Shown: piece after piece, positions 6,094 to 14,340 of the stretch
How the letters are laid out: every line of letters begins with the position of its first letter
Position numbering within the stretch: position 1 is the stretch's first letter
Assembly: GCA_934646865.1 (NCBI GenBank)
Contig: CAKUEU010000030.1
Location: 1-21,104, forward strand
Origin: an uncultured Collinsella sp.
GTDB taxonomy: Bacteria > Actinomycetota > Coriobacteriia > Coriobacteriales > Coriobacteriaceae
DNA length: 21,104 nt
Direction: 5' to 3'
Made by a program: the position numbers and the translations under genes
The notes under the pieces: model-generated
What the model was told of the DNA's origin: nothing
The model's input: the letters and a program-made list of their open reading frames with translations, nothing else
Database searches by the model: none

Positions 6094-6843
6094 ATGACCG
6101 TAAAACAGACAGCTGGCCACGATGCACTGGGCGAGTTCGCCCCCGAGTTCGCGCACCTTAACGACGATGTTCTATTTGGCGAGGTGTGGAGCCGCGAGGC
6201 ACAGCTTCCCCTCAAGCTGCGCAGCATCGTTACCGTGAGCACCTTGATCGGCAAGGGCATTACGGACAGCTCGCTTAAGTACCACCTTGCAAGCGCCCGC
6301 GCCAACGGCGTGACGCGCGAGGAAATGGCCGAGCTCCTCACCCACGTCGCCTTCTATGCCGGCTGGCCCAACGCCTGGGCGGCCTTCAACATGGCCAAGG
6401 AGGTCTACGCCGACGATGCCGCACGCACCGACGGTCACGGCGGATTCTTTGGCCTCGGCACGCCCAATACCGCCTTTGCCCAGTACTTCATCGGTCAAAG
6501 CTATCTTAAGGCGCTCACCGATCCCGATGATTACCTGCCCATCCACAACGTTACGTTTGAGCCGGGCTGTCGCAACAACTGGCACATCCACCATGCGAGC
6601 AAGGGCGGCGGCCAGGTGCTGATCTGCGTTGAGGGCGAGGGCTGGTATCAGGAAGAGGGCAAGCCCGCACAGCGCCTACACCCCGGCGACATCGTCGAGA
6701 TTCCGGCAAATGCCAAGCACTGGCACGGCGCCTCCGCCAACAGCTGGTTCAGCCACCTGGCATTCGGTTTCCCTGGGGAAGACACAAGCAACGAGTGGCT
6801 CGAGCCCGTGGACGACAAGCAATACGGCGCGCTGGAGGCCTAA
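6094..6843 (+). CDS. Carboxymuconolactone decarboxylase-like / cupin fusion protein
   Basis: A 249-aa two-domain protein. Residues about 15-108 are the all-helical CMD fold (LRSIVTVSTLIGKG, then HLASARANGVTREEMAELL and FYAGWPNAW); it has no CxxC, so it is not an AhpD-type peroxidase. Residues about 145-225 are a cupin with metal ligands in NNWHIHH (H164, H166) and AKHWHG (H209), plus the PGDIVEIP strand. Such fusions are common next to aldo/keto reductases and LysR regulators in gut bacteria and are thought to act on small oxidised metabolites, but no reaction is established here. The start follows AAAGGAG. It ends the operon; no clear terminator follows before the 182-bp repeat 69 bp downstream. 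Confidence 0.92.
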   Translation: MTVKQTAGHDALGEFAPEFAHLNDDVLFGEVWSREAQLPLKLRSIVTVSTLIGKGITDSSLKYHLASARANGVTREEMAELLTHVAFYAGWPNAWAAFNMAKEVYADDAARTDGHGGFFGLGTPNTAFAQYFIGQSYLKALTDPDDYLPIHNVTFEPGCRNNWHIHHASKGGGQVLICVEGEGWYQEEGKPAQRLHPGDIVEIPANAKHWHGASANSWFSHLAFGFPGEDTSNEWLEPVDDKQYGALEA

Positions 6844-6912
6844 ACCCGCGGTCTGCCCAAAAGAAACGAGGCAAACCGGCATCACCCATCCCTCCAGCCG
6901 CACCCGCGAAAC

Positions 6913-7094
6913 GAAGGTGAATACTTTTCCCGAGAAGTGAACGAGTGAAATCGGACCCCCGAAACATCGACACTTTTGGAGAGCTATTTCCTGCGGCTTT
7001 ATCAATCAAATCCTGCGGTTTTGGCGTCGAAAAATGCGGACGCTTCCGGGGTCCAAAATAGGTCGTTCACTTCTCGGGAAAAGTATTCACCTTC
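6913..7094. repeat. 182-bp palindromic element, copy A
   Basis: Perfect inverted terminal arms of 33 bp (6912-6944 and 7063-7095) begin CGAAGGTGAATACTTTTCCC. The inner part is also partly self-complementary (GGACCCC near 6951 against GGGGTCC near 7049) and carries a direct repeat TCCTGCGG(C/T)TTT. Compared by eye with copy B (8502-8683) it is the same length with 19 differences, about 90% identity, no gaps. Size and arms suit a MITE-like or structured intergenic element; no transposase or clear target-site duplication is seen. Confidence 0.85.
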
Positions 7095-7115
7095 GATTTA
7101 CTAGTGCTTATAAAC

Positions 7116-7150
7116 AGCGAGGGGGCCGCCCGCCGGGCAGCCCCCTCGCT
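7116..7150 (-). terminator. Strong GC-rich hairpin, terminator for the 37-aa ORF
   Basis: A 17-bp stem with one mismatch (AGCGAGGGGGCCGCCCG from 7116, complement ending 7150) has a 1-base loop as drawn. On the minus strand it starts 2 bases after the stop codon at 7153 and is followed by GTTTATAA, a weak U-rich tail. On the plus strand no T run follows, so the minus orientation fits better. Confidence 0.6.
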
Positions 7151-7152
7151 CG

Positions 7153-7266
7153 TTATTCATCCCTCGGCAGCGGTTTCAGGTTCCAAAAGACGACGTTCAT
7201 GACCGCGACGATCATCAGCACCACGCTGTTGGCGCCATGTTTGAATAACAGACGCCCTCCACTCAT
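7153..7266 (-). CDS. 37-aa single-span membrane peptide, hypothetical
   Basis: ATG 7266 opens a 37-codon frame, with an in-frame TAA directly upstream. The peptide has a basic start (MSGGRLLFKHG), one hydrophobic span ANSVVLMIVAVMNVVFW (residues 12-28) and a charged tail NLKPLPRDE, which would place it N-in or N-out across the membrane. No good ribosome site precedes the ATG. Support comes from the well-formed amphipathic layout and the hairpin right after the stop. It is divergent from the 377-aa membrane protein and its start overlaps the likely promoter of that gene. It may instead be the preserved 3' remnant of a longer membrane protein gene whose 5' part is lost. No known family recognised. 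Confidence 0.4.
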   Translation of the reverse strand: MSGGRLLFKHGANSVVLMIVAVMNVVFWNLKPLPRDE

Positions 7267-7323
7267 TTATACTCATGGGCATGCGTGTATCGCCCGTGGA
7301 GAACGATGAGAGTCGAGGACCCC

Positions 7324-8457
7324 ATGCAGCAGCTCACCGAACAAGAAAAGAAGCGCATCCAGCGGTACTGCACGTACCCCAAGATCGCAGCTGTCGCGCT
7401 CGTCATGTCGTTCGTAGCATGTCTGCTCATGTTGCCGCTCCAGATGATCAACGATATCGCGTTTCACCAAAAGGAATTCCAGGCAGCGGGGATCTATACC
7501 GCTATTGCGCTCACCGCAATCGAACTCGCCATCTTTTGTTATTGCGCACTCGCCCCGCGCTTTGGCATGCAGAGCAAACAGTGGAAAGAGCTGCAGAGCC
7601 GACTCGCGGTGGCCCAAACTAACAAAGACCGTTCCGCAGAGGTCGCCGGCGTGCTCGCCGCACAAGCCGCCGGCCGCCTGCTCAAGGACAGCGATAACGA
7701 TATCGCACGCAACCTGGGCGGCGGCGCAGAGATTGCCGGCGCCGTAGGGGCAGTTGCCACCGCGGCGGACGTGCTTGCCGAGACCTCGAGCAATGCCGAG
7801 GCCATGGCGACCGCATACGGTGTTACGATTCCGAGCGCCAAAAAGCAGATCATCGCGCTCGCCGTGGTGCCCGTCATTGTACTGCTCGGCGTTTACGTCC
7901 CGCAGTTCGTCCAAGGAAATAGCGAGCTCCAGGCAAGAAAGGCCACGGCAGCCGAACAGCTTGCCATTACGCAAAAAGCCTTGGAGCCCGTATGCGAACG
8001 CATCGTGGCAGATGACCCATACGAGTCGTATCACGACTATGGCTACCGCATTATCGGCTATTTGCGCGATAACGACCTTGGCTCTCAAGCGGCCTATGTC
8101 TACCTTTCTTTTGACGCAGACGGCACGCTCACGGACGTCGACTACACCAGCCAAATCGACCCCGAGGCAAACTTTGAAGACAACCTCGCTCGCGTTGAGC
8201 AGGATATCGCTACGCTCTGCGCCCCGCTCAATGGACTGGATATTTCCGTTGCCGCGCCAGGCCTCCTCATGCCCTGTAGCCTGTCGGATGATTTTAAGCA
8301 GGCATTTTTGGCCGGCTCCCTATACGAAGGGATCAGCATCAAGACGGAGGACAAGTCCATAAAGTCGTACTACACCTTTGAGACCGATCCCGAAGACGAG
8401 TTCGACGAATACACCCATCCGGAAATTAGTCTTATGCTCTCTGCGAAGAAGAGCTAG
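7324..8457 (+). CDS. Hypothetical membrane protein with large C-terminal soluble domain
   Basis: A 377-aa protein with no family I recognise. Two membrane spans near the N-terminus (about 20-42 and 54-77) are followed by a helical, alanine-rich cytoplasmic-type stretch (85-170, with GGGAEIAGAVGAVATAADVL) and a third span (about 177-195, IIALAVVPVIVLLGVYVP). The remaining 180 residues are acidic and soluble, with strands such as AAYVYLSFDADGTLTDVDY. Start ATG 7324 has CGAGGA 5-6 bases upstream; earlier in-frame ATGs lack one. A TATACT at 7268-7273 is a possible -10. It stands alone between two copies of the 182-bp repeat, suggesting an accessory gene. Function unknown. Confidence 0.85.
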   Translation: MQQLTEQEKKRIQRYCTYPKIAAVALVMSFVACLLMLPLQMINDIAFHQKEFQAAGIYTAIALTAIELAIFCYCALAPRFGMQSKQWKELQSRLAVAQTNKDRSAEVAGVLAAQAAGRLLKDSDNDIARNLGGGAEIAGAVGAVATAADVLAETSSNAEAMATAYGVTIPSAKKQIIALAVVPVIVLLGVYVPQFVQGNSELQARKATAAEQLAITQKALEPVCERIVADDPYESYHDYGYRIIGYLRDNDLGSQAAYVYLSFDADGTLTDVDYTSQIDPEANFEDNLARVEQDIATLCAPLNGLDISVAAPGLLMPCSLSDDFKQAFLAGSLYEGISIKTEDKSIKSYYTFETDPEDEFDEYTHPEISLMLSAKKS

Positions 8458-8501
8458 GGGCTTACACTCCGGTTGTCGCACGCAAGCAGCGTCATCATAT
8501 T

Positions 8502-8683
8502 GAAGGTGAATGCTTTTCCCGAGAAGTGAACGAGTGAAATCGGACCCCCGAAGCATCGACACTTTTGGAAGGGCATTTCCTGCGGTTTTGCCATTCAAAT
8601 CCTGCGGTTTTAACGTCGAAAAATGCGGATGCTCTGGGGGTCCAAAATAGGTCGTTCACTTCTCGGGAAAACCATTCAACTTC
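8502..8683. repeat. 182-bp palindromic element, copy B
   Basis: Direct-orientation copy of the element at 6913-7094, identical in length and about 90% identical by hand alignment. Its 32-bp terminal arms (8502-8533, 8652-8683) match at 30 positions. One pair of changes relative to copy A is compensatory (GAATA/TATTC in A, GAATG/CATTC in B), which favours conservation of the fold. The right edge in both copies continues with GATTT. It lies 44 bp after the membrane-protein stop. Confidence 0.85.
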
Positions 8684-8702
8684 GATTTGCAAGCCGCCCA
8701 AC

Positions 8703-8731
8703 GCGGCAAAGGGAGCAGTCCTTTTGCCACA
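8703..8731. repeat. Degenerate copy of the 31-bp palindrome after the ABC transporter gene
   Basis: GGCAAAGGGA (8705-8714) pairs with TCCTTTTGCC (8719-8728) with one mismatch around GCAG. The layout follows the TGTGACAAAGGGAC family seen at 3776 and 12160, with several changes. It touches the stop codon of the minus-strand ABC gene, so it is the likely terminator. Confidence 0.6.
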
Positions 8732-11700
8732 CTATTCGGAGCGAAGGGCCTCCACGGGGTCCTTCTTGGATGCGCTGCGGGCCGGCAGCAGGCCGGCGAC
8801 AACCGTCAGCACCACCGAGATCGCAATGAGCACCAGTGCATCCTGCACGGGCAGGCTCATCAGGTTGGGAACCTGTTTAGCCGCAAGCGCCCAAGCATTG
8901 ACCGGGAAGCTCACGAGCACCACAACGACAATGGCAAAGACACCGGCGATAAGGCCTTCGATAAAGGTCTCGGCGTTAAACACGTTGGCGACGTTGCGCT
9001 TCGAGGCGCCGATTGCGCGCAGAATGCCGATCTCCTTTTTGCGCTCCAGCACGCTGATGTACGTGATGATGCCGATCATGATGGAGCTCACGACCAGGCT
9101 AATACTCACAAACGCAATCAACACCAAGCTGATGGTGTTCACGATGTCGGTCACCGAGCCCATAATGATGCCCATGTAGTCGGTGTACGCAATCGCCCGC
9201 TCATCATGACCAGCGGCTTTGATCTGCTTGTTATACGCATCGATATGGTCGAGCACGCGCTCTTTGGCCTCAAAGTCACGCGGGAAGATCTTGACCGAGA
9301 TGGGGTCGGCCTCGTCCGCATAGCCCAGCGTTGACAGATTGTTGTCGTAGGTGAGCTTTGACGCCTTGGCATAGCTCATCATGAGCGAGCTCAAGTCCTC
9401 GGCGTCCATGTTGAAGTGGATGGCTCGGGCGAAGGCGCTCGCATCCACGTGCATGGCGCTCGCTAGGTTGGCAAAGCTCGATGACATTTGCGTCGCCATC
9501 TGGTCCATAAGTCCCGCCGCACCCGCTTTGAGCTGGGTAGACACCGTCGCTGCGATTTGGTTGCTGAGCGATTGCATCACCTGGTCCATAGCCTGCTGCA
9601 AATAGGGTGCGAGCTGCTTTTGCACGTAGTCGGTCATCGCCTGCTGCAGCCGCTCAGCCAGCGCATCTCCGCCCAACGCCTTAAGTTGCGCCAGGCATTG
9701 CTGCGCTGTGACATCGTTCTCAAGATACGCCGAGAACGCAGCAGCGAGCTTCGATGCGTCCTTAAGGTCCTCGGGCGTCAGGGCCTTAAACTGATCCGAC
9801 TGCATAAAGCCCGTGAACAGCTGGTTGGCAAGCGCGCCCACCTGTTGCATCTGCTCGGGCGTAAGCTCCAATCCGTCGAAGACGCCTGAGAAATCCGGGG
9901 TCGGCGCCTTGGCCATAATGTCGGTAAAGTCGATATTCTGTCCAACGCCCGAAAGGTCGATATCCAATCCGGACAGGTCGATGCCCGATAGGTCCATGCC
10001 ACCGGCAACACCCGAAAGCGCAGATGTATCGAACGAGAACGCGCTCTTGAGCGCCGCCTCGTCAACGCTGAACATGCTGCCAAGGTCCACGCCCTGCTTG
10101 GCCTCGCCTTGCAGCTCGTCAAACGTTTTGCCGGTAAAGACATCCGTCTCGGGATGAGCAAGCTGCTCCTGAACAATCTTCGAACCGGCCGCGCGCTCCA
10201 TAAGCTGACGAGTCAGCGCAGGCGCGTAAGCAATACCCGGAGACAACGCACTCGCGTTGGCAGTCTCGTTGGGCTGCACTACGCCAACGATACGCACGTC
10301 GATACCGTCGGCAACCCTGGCCGCCATAAAGTCGGCGTCACCAGACATATCGGTCCACATACCGGTCTCTTCGTTTTTCCGATACGCATCGGCCGGCGAC
10401 AACACCTTAAACGTCGTAGACAGCGCATCCTCGTAGGTAAAGTCGGCAGCGGTCTGCGGCGTTTCAACCCCGCCATCGGCCGTCATGGCACTGTTGACCA
10501 GGTCGTTAAGCTCATTGATATCCAGCGCGCCGATGCTGTAGAGCGTGTAGTCGCCCACCGTACCACGGCTCGAAAGCACCATCACGGCCTCGTTGGCAGA
10601 CGTGGGCCAATGACCGGCGACGACATCGTACTGGCTGTCCAGCAGGCTCTGGTCGTCGATCATCTCGTTAAAGACCGAGCTTCCCATGGAATCCATGCTC
10701 GCCATCGCCGCCGAACTCGCGCCGCCGCTCATGGCCTCGGTCATCGCGTTGGGCACCAAGCGCACGGGCTTCTCGTCGCCCTTGCCCGCGCGATACACGA
10801 CCGGCGTCACGCCGTAGCTGTACTGAATGGCGTTGACCTCTTTGTCGATGCCGTCGCCCCCGTCATCGAGCCACGCCTTAAAGCTCGTCATGTCGTTGGA
10901 CTTAACGCTCGCAAACATATCCTTTACGGCCGTGACCACGGGAATCTTATCAGACTTCTTGATCGAATCGTCCTCACTGTCGGAAGCGCTGCCCGCTCCC
11001 CCGTCATCCTCTGCAGCCCCTTGCCCGCCCATCATGGACGACAGGTCGTAATCCTGCTTGGAGATGGTAAGCGGGTAGCTCGAAAGCGTATCCTCCTCAA
11101 CCTTTTTGATGTAGTTGTTCACACCGTTTGAGAGCGCCAAAATCGCCGCGATGCCGATAATGCCAATCGAGCCCGCAAAGGCCGTCATGGCCGTACGGCC
11201 TTTCTTGGTCATGAGGTTGCGTGCCGAAAGCCCCAGAGCCGTCATAAAGCTCATCGAGGTTTTACGCGTGGGCTTGGCTTCGCGACGCGTGACATCGGCA
11301 ACATCAAAGGGGTCAGAATCGTCGGTGATCTTGCCGTCCGCCAAGTTAACGATGCGCGTGGCGTATTGGTACGCCAGCTCGGGATTGTGCGTGACCATGA
11401 TGACCAGGCGATCGCGCGCAACCTCCTTGAGCAAGTCCATGACCTGCACGGACGTCGTTGAGTCCAGGGCGCCGGTCGGCTCGTCTGCCAACACGATCTC
11501 GGGGTCGTTGATCAGAGCACGGGCAATAGCCACGCGCTGCATCTGTCCGCCCGAAAGCTGGCTCGGGCGCTTGTTCACATGCTCGCCCAGGCCAACTGCC
11601 TCAAGCGCCTCGCGCGCACGCTGACGACGCTCGGCATGGCCCACGCCCGTAAGCGTGAGTGCCAGCTCCACGTTTTCCAAGATAGTCTGATGCGGAATGA

Positions 11701-11980
11701 GGTTATAGCTCTGGAATACAAAGCCGATGCGGTTGTTGCGGTAGGCATCCCAATCGCGGTCGCGGAAGTCCTTGGTCGAAATACCGTCGATGAGCAGATC
11801 GCCGGAATCGAAATGATCCAGTCCGCCAATAACGTTGAGCATCGTAGTTTTGCCCGAGCCCGAAGGACCCAGAATGGCCACGAACTCGTTGTCGCGAAAA
11901 GCCAGGCTTACGTTATCGAGCGCTACCTGCGTAAACGACTGCGTAACGTACCTTTTGCAAATACCTTTGAGCTCCAGCAT
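8732..11980 (-). CDS. MacB/FtsX-type ABC transporter, ATPase-permease fusion with giant extracytoplasmic domain
   Basis: A 1082-aa fusion. Residues 1-225 are the ATPase: Walker A GPSGSGKT (38-45), Q90, signature LSGGQ (142-146), Walker B ADEPTG (165-170), H198. A first membrane span follows ([20 protein letters not shown], about 255-275), and the C-terminus (about 945-1078) has the FtsX permease spans with [20 protein letters not shown]. MacB-type exporters are about 650 residues; here the domain between span 1 and span 2 is roughly 650 residues, including DLSG-type short repeats and a long Gln/Ala-rich helical section. Such transporters act mechanically on outer-surface substrates or export peptides; substrate unknown. 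I choose ATG 11980 (GAGAGG 9 bases upstream) over TTG 11989, which would abut the site. Single-gene unit on the minus strand. Confidence 0.93.
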   Translation of the reverse strand: MLELKGICKRYVTQSFTQVALDNVSLAFRDNEFVAILGPSGSGKTTMLNVIGGLDHFDSGDLLIDGISTKDFRDRDWDAYRNNRIGFVFQSYNLIPHQTILENVELALTLTGVGHAERRQRAREALEAVGLGEHVNKRPSQLSGGQMQRVAIARALINDPEIVLADEPTGALDSTTSVQVMDLLKEVARDRLVIMVTHNPELAYQYATRIVNLADGKITDDSDPFDVADVTRREAKPTRKTSMSFMTALGLSARNLMTKKGRTAMTAFAGSIGIIGIAAILALSNGVNNYIKKVEEDTLSSYPLTISKQDYDLSSMMGGQGAAEDDGGAGSASDSEDDSIKKSDKIPVVTAVKDMFASVKSNDMTSFKAWLDDGGDGIDKEVNAIQYSYGVTPVVYRAGKGDEKPVRLVPNAMTEAMSGGASSAAMASMDSMGSSVFNEMIDDQSLLDSQYDVVAGHWPTSANEAVMVLSSRGTVGDYTLYSIGALDINELNDLVNSAMTADGGVETPQTAADFTYEDALSTTFKVLSPADAYRKNEETGMWTDMSGDADFMAARVADGIDVRIVGVVQPNETANASALSPGIAYAPALTRQLMERAAGSKIVQEQLAHPETDVFTGKTFDELQGEAKQGVDLGSMFSVDEAALKSAFSFDTSALSGVAGGMDLSGIDLSGLDIDLSGVGQNIDFTDIMAKAPTPDFSGVFDGLELTPEQMQQVGALANQLFTGFMQSDQFKALTPEDLKDASKLAAAFSAYLENDVTAQQCLAQLKALGGDALAERLQQAMTDYVQKQLAPYLQQAMDQVMQSLSNQIAATVSTQLKAGAAGLMDQMATQMSSSFANLASAMHVDASAFARAIHFNMDAEDLSSLMMSYAKASKLTYDNNLSTLGYADEADPISVKIFPRDFEAKERVLDHIDAYNKQIKAAGHDERAIAYTDYMGIIMGSVTDIVNTISLVLIAFVSISLVVSSIMIGIITYISVLERKKEIGILRAIGASKRNVANVFNAETFIEGLIAGVFAIVVVVLVSFPVNAWALAAKQVPNLMSLPVQDALVLIAISVVLTVVAGLLPARSASKKDPVEALRSE

Positions 11981-12159
11981 GGACGGCAACCTCTCCCACG
12001 CGGGCGCCCTCGCCCGCTCTCCCCCGCCGTTCGTATTCGACGCGTTTGTCCTACTCTATTCCCATTTTTTGCCGACACCAGTGAGGAATGTAACGAACAG
12101 GGCAAAAACGAACGGGACGGCATGCCACACAGCGCACCGTCCCGCACACAACATCGACA

Positions 12160-12190
12160 ATGTGACAAAGGGACTGTCCCTTTGTCACAT
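12160..12190. repeat. 31-bp perfect palindrome, copy 2
   Basis: Arm ATGTGACAAAGGGAC (12160-12174), centre T, complement 12176-12190; identical to copy 1 when read on the other strand. It begins 16 bp past the stop of the minus-strand TlpA gene. The rest of 11981-12206 shows no gene; it should hold the ABC promoter, but no strong boxes are seen. Confidence 0.85.
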
Positions 12191-12206
12191 TACGTGTACT
12201 CAGCCT

Positions 12207-13178
12207 TTACTGCTCGCTCTTCGCAATTGCCTGGTCGATAAGCTTGTCGAGTGCTGCGCGCTGCTCAGCGGAGCTGATGGCGCCTACGATGGGCTCCCCT
12301 ACGATGTTGCCGTTCTGATCGATAACGTAGGTCGTCGGGAACGAGAACAGATTTGACGTAAACTTGCCGGCCTCGCTATCCGACTTGAACCAGATGTTCT
12401 TATACGTCACGCCCTTCTTGCTCAGCACGTCCTTGGCATCTGCAATCTCGTCCTTGTTGCCATCGAGCGTAAAGGAATTGACGCCCACGACCTGGCCGCC
12501 CTTCTCGGCAAGCTCCTTATTCAGATCCTCAAGATCGCCCAGCTCGCCCACGCACGGCTTGCAAGTGGTAAACCAAAAGTTCATGACGGTGACCTTGTTC
12601 TTAGAGAACAGCTCGTCGCTGCTCACGTCGTTGCCGTCCAGGTCCTTGCCCGTAAAGCTGGGGAACTTCGTCGCCTCGCTCGAAGCATCGGCACCAGCCG
12701 TCATGCCAGCGGCCGAAGCGTCGACGCTCTCGCCTGCGCTCGGCGTGCTTCCACAGCCGGGGAACTCCTTCTCCAGGCTCTCGAGCTTGTCCTCGATCTC
12801 CTTGATCTGCTGCGCGCCGGCCTTGAGGGTCTTAAGCTCATCCGCCGTAAACTCGTCCTTGGCACCGTCGATGGTCTTGAGCAGGAAATCGCCGTAATTG
12901 CTGCCGTCCTCAATCATTGTCGACTCTTTATTTGCCGCATTGAATACCTTTTCCCACAGTGCATTATCGCTCGAAAGGATATCGTTCTCTTTTTGCATGA
13001 GCTTCGCATACAGCTCGGAAGCCTCGTCGGCGTTGGCCGGCTCTTGCGCAATGAGCTCCGCGATCTTTGGATCGGAGCCCGTAGATTCGCTCGCGTTGCC
13101 GCCGGGCGCCGAACACGCCACTAGACACAAGGCCAGCACCGGCACCATAAACAGGGCCGCAATCTTAGAAAGCTTCAT
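12207..13178 (-). CDS. TlpA-family thioredoxin lipoprotein
   Basis: A 323-aa lipoprotein. The signal peptide ends at the lipobox LVAC (C22). Residues 30-140 are a helical, charged segment rich in Lys and Glu, then an Ala/Ser linker (145-178) and a thioredoxin domain (180-323) with active site FTTCKPC (C206, C209) and cis-proline in SFPTTYVID. It would sit on the outer face of the membrane and exchange thiols and disulfides. ATG 13178 is chosen because GGAGG is 7 bases upstream; ATG 13184 would overlap the site. It follows the ferredoxin membrane protein by 30 bp, so electrons could pass from that protein to this thioredoxin. The long helical insert before the thioredoxin domain is larger than in basic TlpA proteins. 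Confidence 0.93.
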   Translation of the reverse strand: MKLSKIAALFMVPVLALCLVACSAPGGNASESTGSDPKIAELIAQEPANADEASELYAKLMQKENDILSSDNALWEKVFNAANKESTMIEDGSNYGDFLLKTIDGAKDEFTADELKTLKAGAQQIKEIEDKLESLEKEFPGCGSTPSAGESVDASAAGMTAGADASSEATKFPSFTGKDLDGNDVSSDELFSKNKVTVMNFWFTTCKPCVGELGDLEDLNKELAEKGGQVVGVNSFTLDGNKDEIADAKDVLSKKGVTYKNIWFKSDSEAGKFTSNLFSFPTTYVIDQNGNIVGEPIVGAISSAEQRAALDKLIDQAIAKSEQ

Positions 13179-13208
13179 GGTCATTCCTCCGTTTTGTCGA
13201 AGCTTGTT

Positions 13209-14111
13209 TTACTTTTTATCGGCGGTCAGAGGGAGCTTTTCTGCCGTCACACCCAACCCGTAGCGATAACTGATGGCATCAACAGGGCACGCCCCGATGC
13301 ACTTTCCGCACCGGATACATTCGGCATGATTGGGCGCGCGGACCACATCAACGTCCATCTGACAAACCTTTGAGCACTTGCCGCACGAGACACATTTGCA
13401 CGCGTCGACCTGAATCCCCAGCAAGGACACCTTGTTCATGAGCGCATAGAACGCGCCGAGCGGGCAAATCCATTTGCAGAAGGGACGATAAAACAAAACG
13501 CTCAGCACCACCACGGCAATGAGAACGACAAGTTTCCAGGTAAAGAGCCGCCCCAGCGCAGATCGAATGCCGGCGTTGGCAATGGACAGCGGAATCGCAC
13601 CCTCGAGCACGCCCTGTGGGCAGATGTACTTGCAAAAGAACGGGTCGCCCATGCCCACATCGTTGACCACCAAGACAGGCAGCAGCACCACGGCAAACAG
13701 CAGCACGGCATACTTGATGTACGTGAGCGGCTTGAGCTTTTTCGTTGATAGCTTTTTGCCGGGAATCTTGTGTAGAAGCTCCTGCAGCCAGCCAAACGGG
13801 CACAAAAACCCGCATACAAAGCGTCCCAGCAGCACGCCGAGCAAAATGAGCGTACCGGTGACGTAGTACGAAAAGTTGAACTTGGATGAACCTACCACCG
13901 ACTGGAACGACCCGATGGGGCACGCACCCGATGCCGCGGGGCACGAATAGCAATTAAGTCCAGGTACGCAGACTGTTTTTCCCGCGCCCTGATAGATGCC
14001 GCCTTTGGCAAAGTTTGGCAGGTGAATGTTGGTGATGAGCGTCGCCGCCGCCTGAATGAATCCGCGAAATCGGGCCAAAACATGCGACGCAGTGTTTTCT
14101 CTTTTATCCAA
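13209..14111 (-). CDS. NapH-type membrane protein with two [4Fe-4S] ferredoxin sites
   Basis: A 300-aa membrane protein of the NapH/NosR C-terminal kind. Four or five spans are visible (about 82-100, 130-150, 170-182, 192-208). Three repeated cysteine pairs border the spans: CGFLCPFG (100/104), CKYICPQG (160/164) and CKWICPLG (212/216). Two cytoplasmic clusters follow: C240, C243, C246, C250 and C265, C268, C271, C275. A further cysteine group (48, 54, 57, 64) lies in the first extracytoplasmic loop. It should carry electrons across the membrane. I place the start at TTG 14111, overlapping the upstream 48-aa gene by 8 bp with GGAG 10 bases before it; the ATG at 14198 would put the whole upstream gene in overlap. 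The start codon is the weakest point. Confidence 0.9.
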   Translation of the reverse strand: MDKRENTASHVLARFRGFIQAAATLITNIHLPNFAKGGIYQGAGKTVCVPGLNCYSCPAASGACPIGSFQSVVGSSKFNFSYYVTGTLILLGVLLGRFVCGFLCPFGWLQELLHKIPGKKLSTKKLKPLTYIKYAVLLFAVVLLPVLVVNDVGMGDPFFCKYICPQGVLEGAIPLSIANAGIRSALGRLFTWKLVVLIAVVVLSVLFYRPFCKWICPLGAFYALMNKVSLLGIQVDACKCVSCGKCSKVCQMDVDVVRAPNHAECIRCGKCIGACPVDAISYRYGLGVTAEKLPLTADKK

Positions 14112-14250
14112 TTCCGATACACTCCAAGCACAGCCTAATCGCTTTGGCCAGCACGGCATCCGCCTCGCCACGCATAACGCCAAAGCACACCATGGCAATT
14201 CCGACGATCAACAAAGCGACCTGTACCACGGGTTTTACCGCTTTGAACAA
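14104..14250 (-). CDS. CD1871A-family CXXC-motif small membrane protein
   Basis: A 48-aa gene below common ORF cut-offs. It starts at TTG 14250, 8 bases after AAAGGAG, and ends at TAA 14104. Residues 8-25 form one membrane span (VVQVALLIVGIAMVCFG), followed by MRGEADAVLAKAIRLCLECIGIG. The tail RGE..VL.KAI..CLECIGIG with C41 and C44 is the signature of the CD1871A family, which is typically found beside ferredoxin-type membrane proteins and thioredoxins. The protein could pass electrons between the 4Fe-4S protein and the TlpA lipoprotein, or scaffold them. Its end overlaps the next gene by 8 bp. Family recognition is confident; role is inference. Confidence 0.9.
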   Translation of the reverse strand: MFKAVKPVVQVALLIVGIAMVCFGVMRGEADAVLAKAIRLCLECIGIG

Positions 14251-14282
14251 CCTGACCACTCCTTTCGTTACGCGACCATTGG

Positions 14283-14310
14283 ACCATATCGACTATAAAA
14301 TCCGTGTTAA
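14283..14310 (-). promoter_or_regulatory. Putative promoter of the CXXC / ferredoxin / TlpA operon
   Basis: On the minus strand TTAACA (14310-14305) and TATGGT (14288-14283) are 16 bases apart, placing the transcript start about 26 nt before the TTG start. A TATAAA at 14294-14299 on the plus strand may serve the divergent response regulator, so the two promoters overlap. Confidence 0.4.
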
Positions 14311-14340
14311 GCGCGATTTGGAATGTGCGAGGAGACTGTT

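Noticed and set aside
8565..9179. 204-aa plus-strand ORF starting in repeat copy B
   Set aside because: It begins inside the palindromic element and continues antisense to the ABC transporter; no family features.
10109..11131. 340-aa plus-strand ORF
   Set aside because: Antisense to the ABC transporter extracytoplasmic domain; Arg/His-rich composition without motifs.
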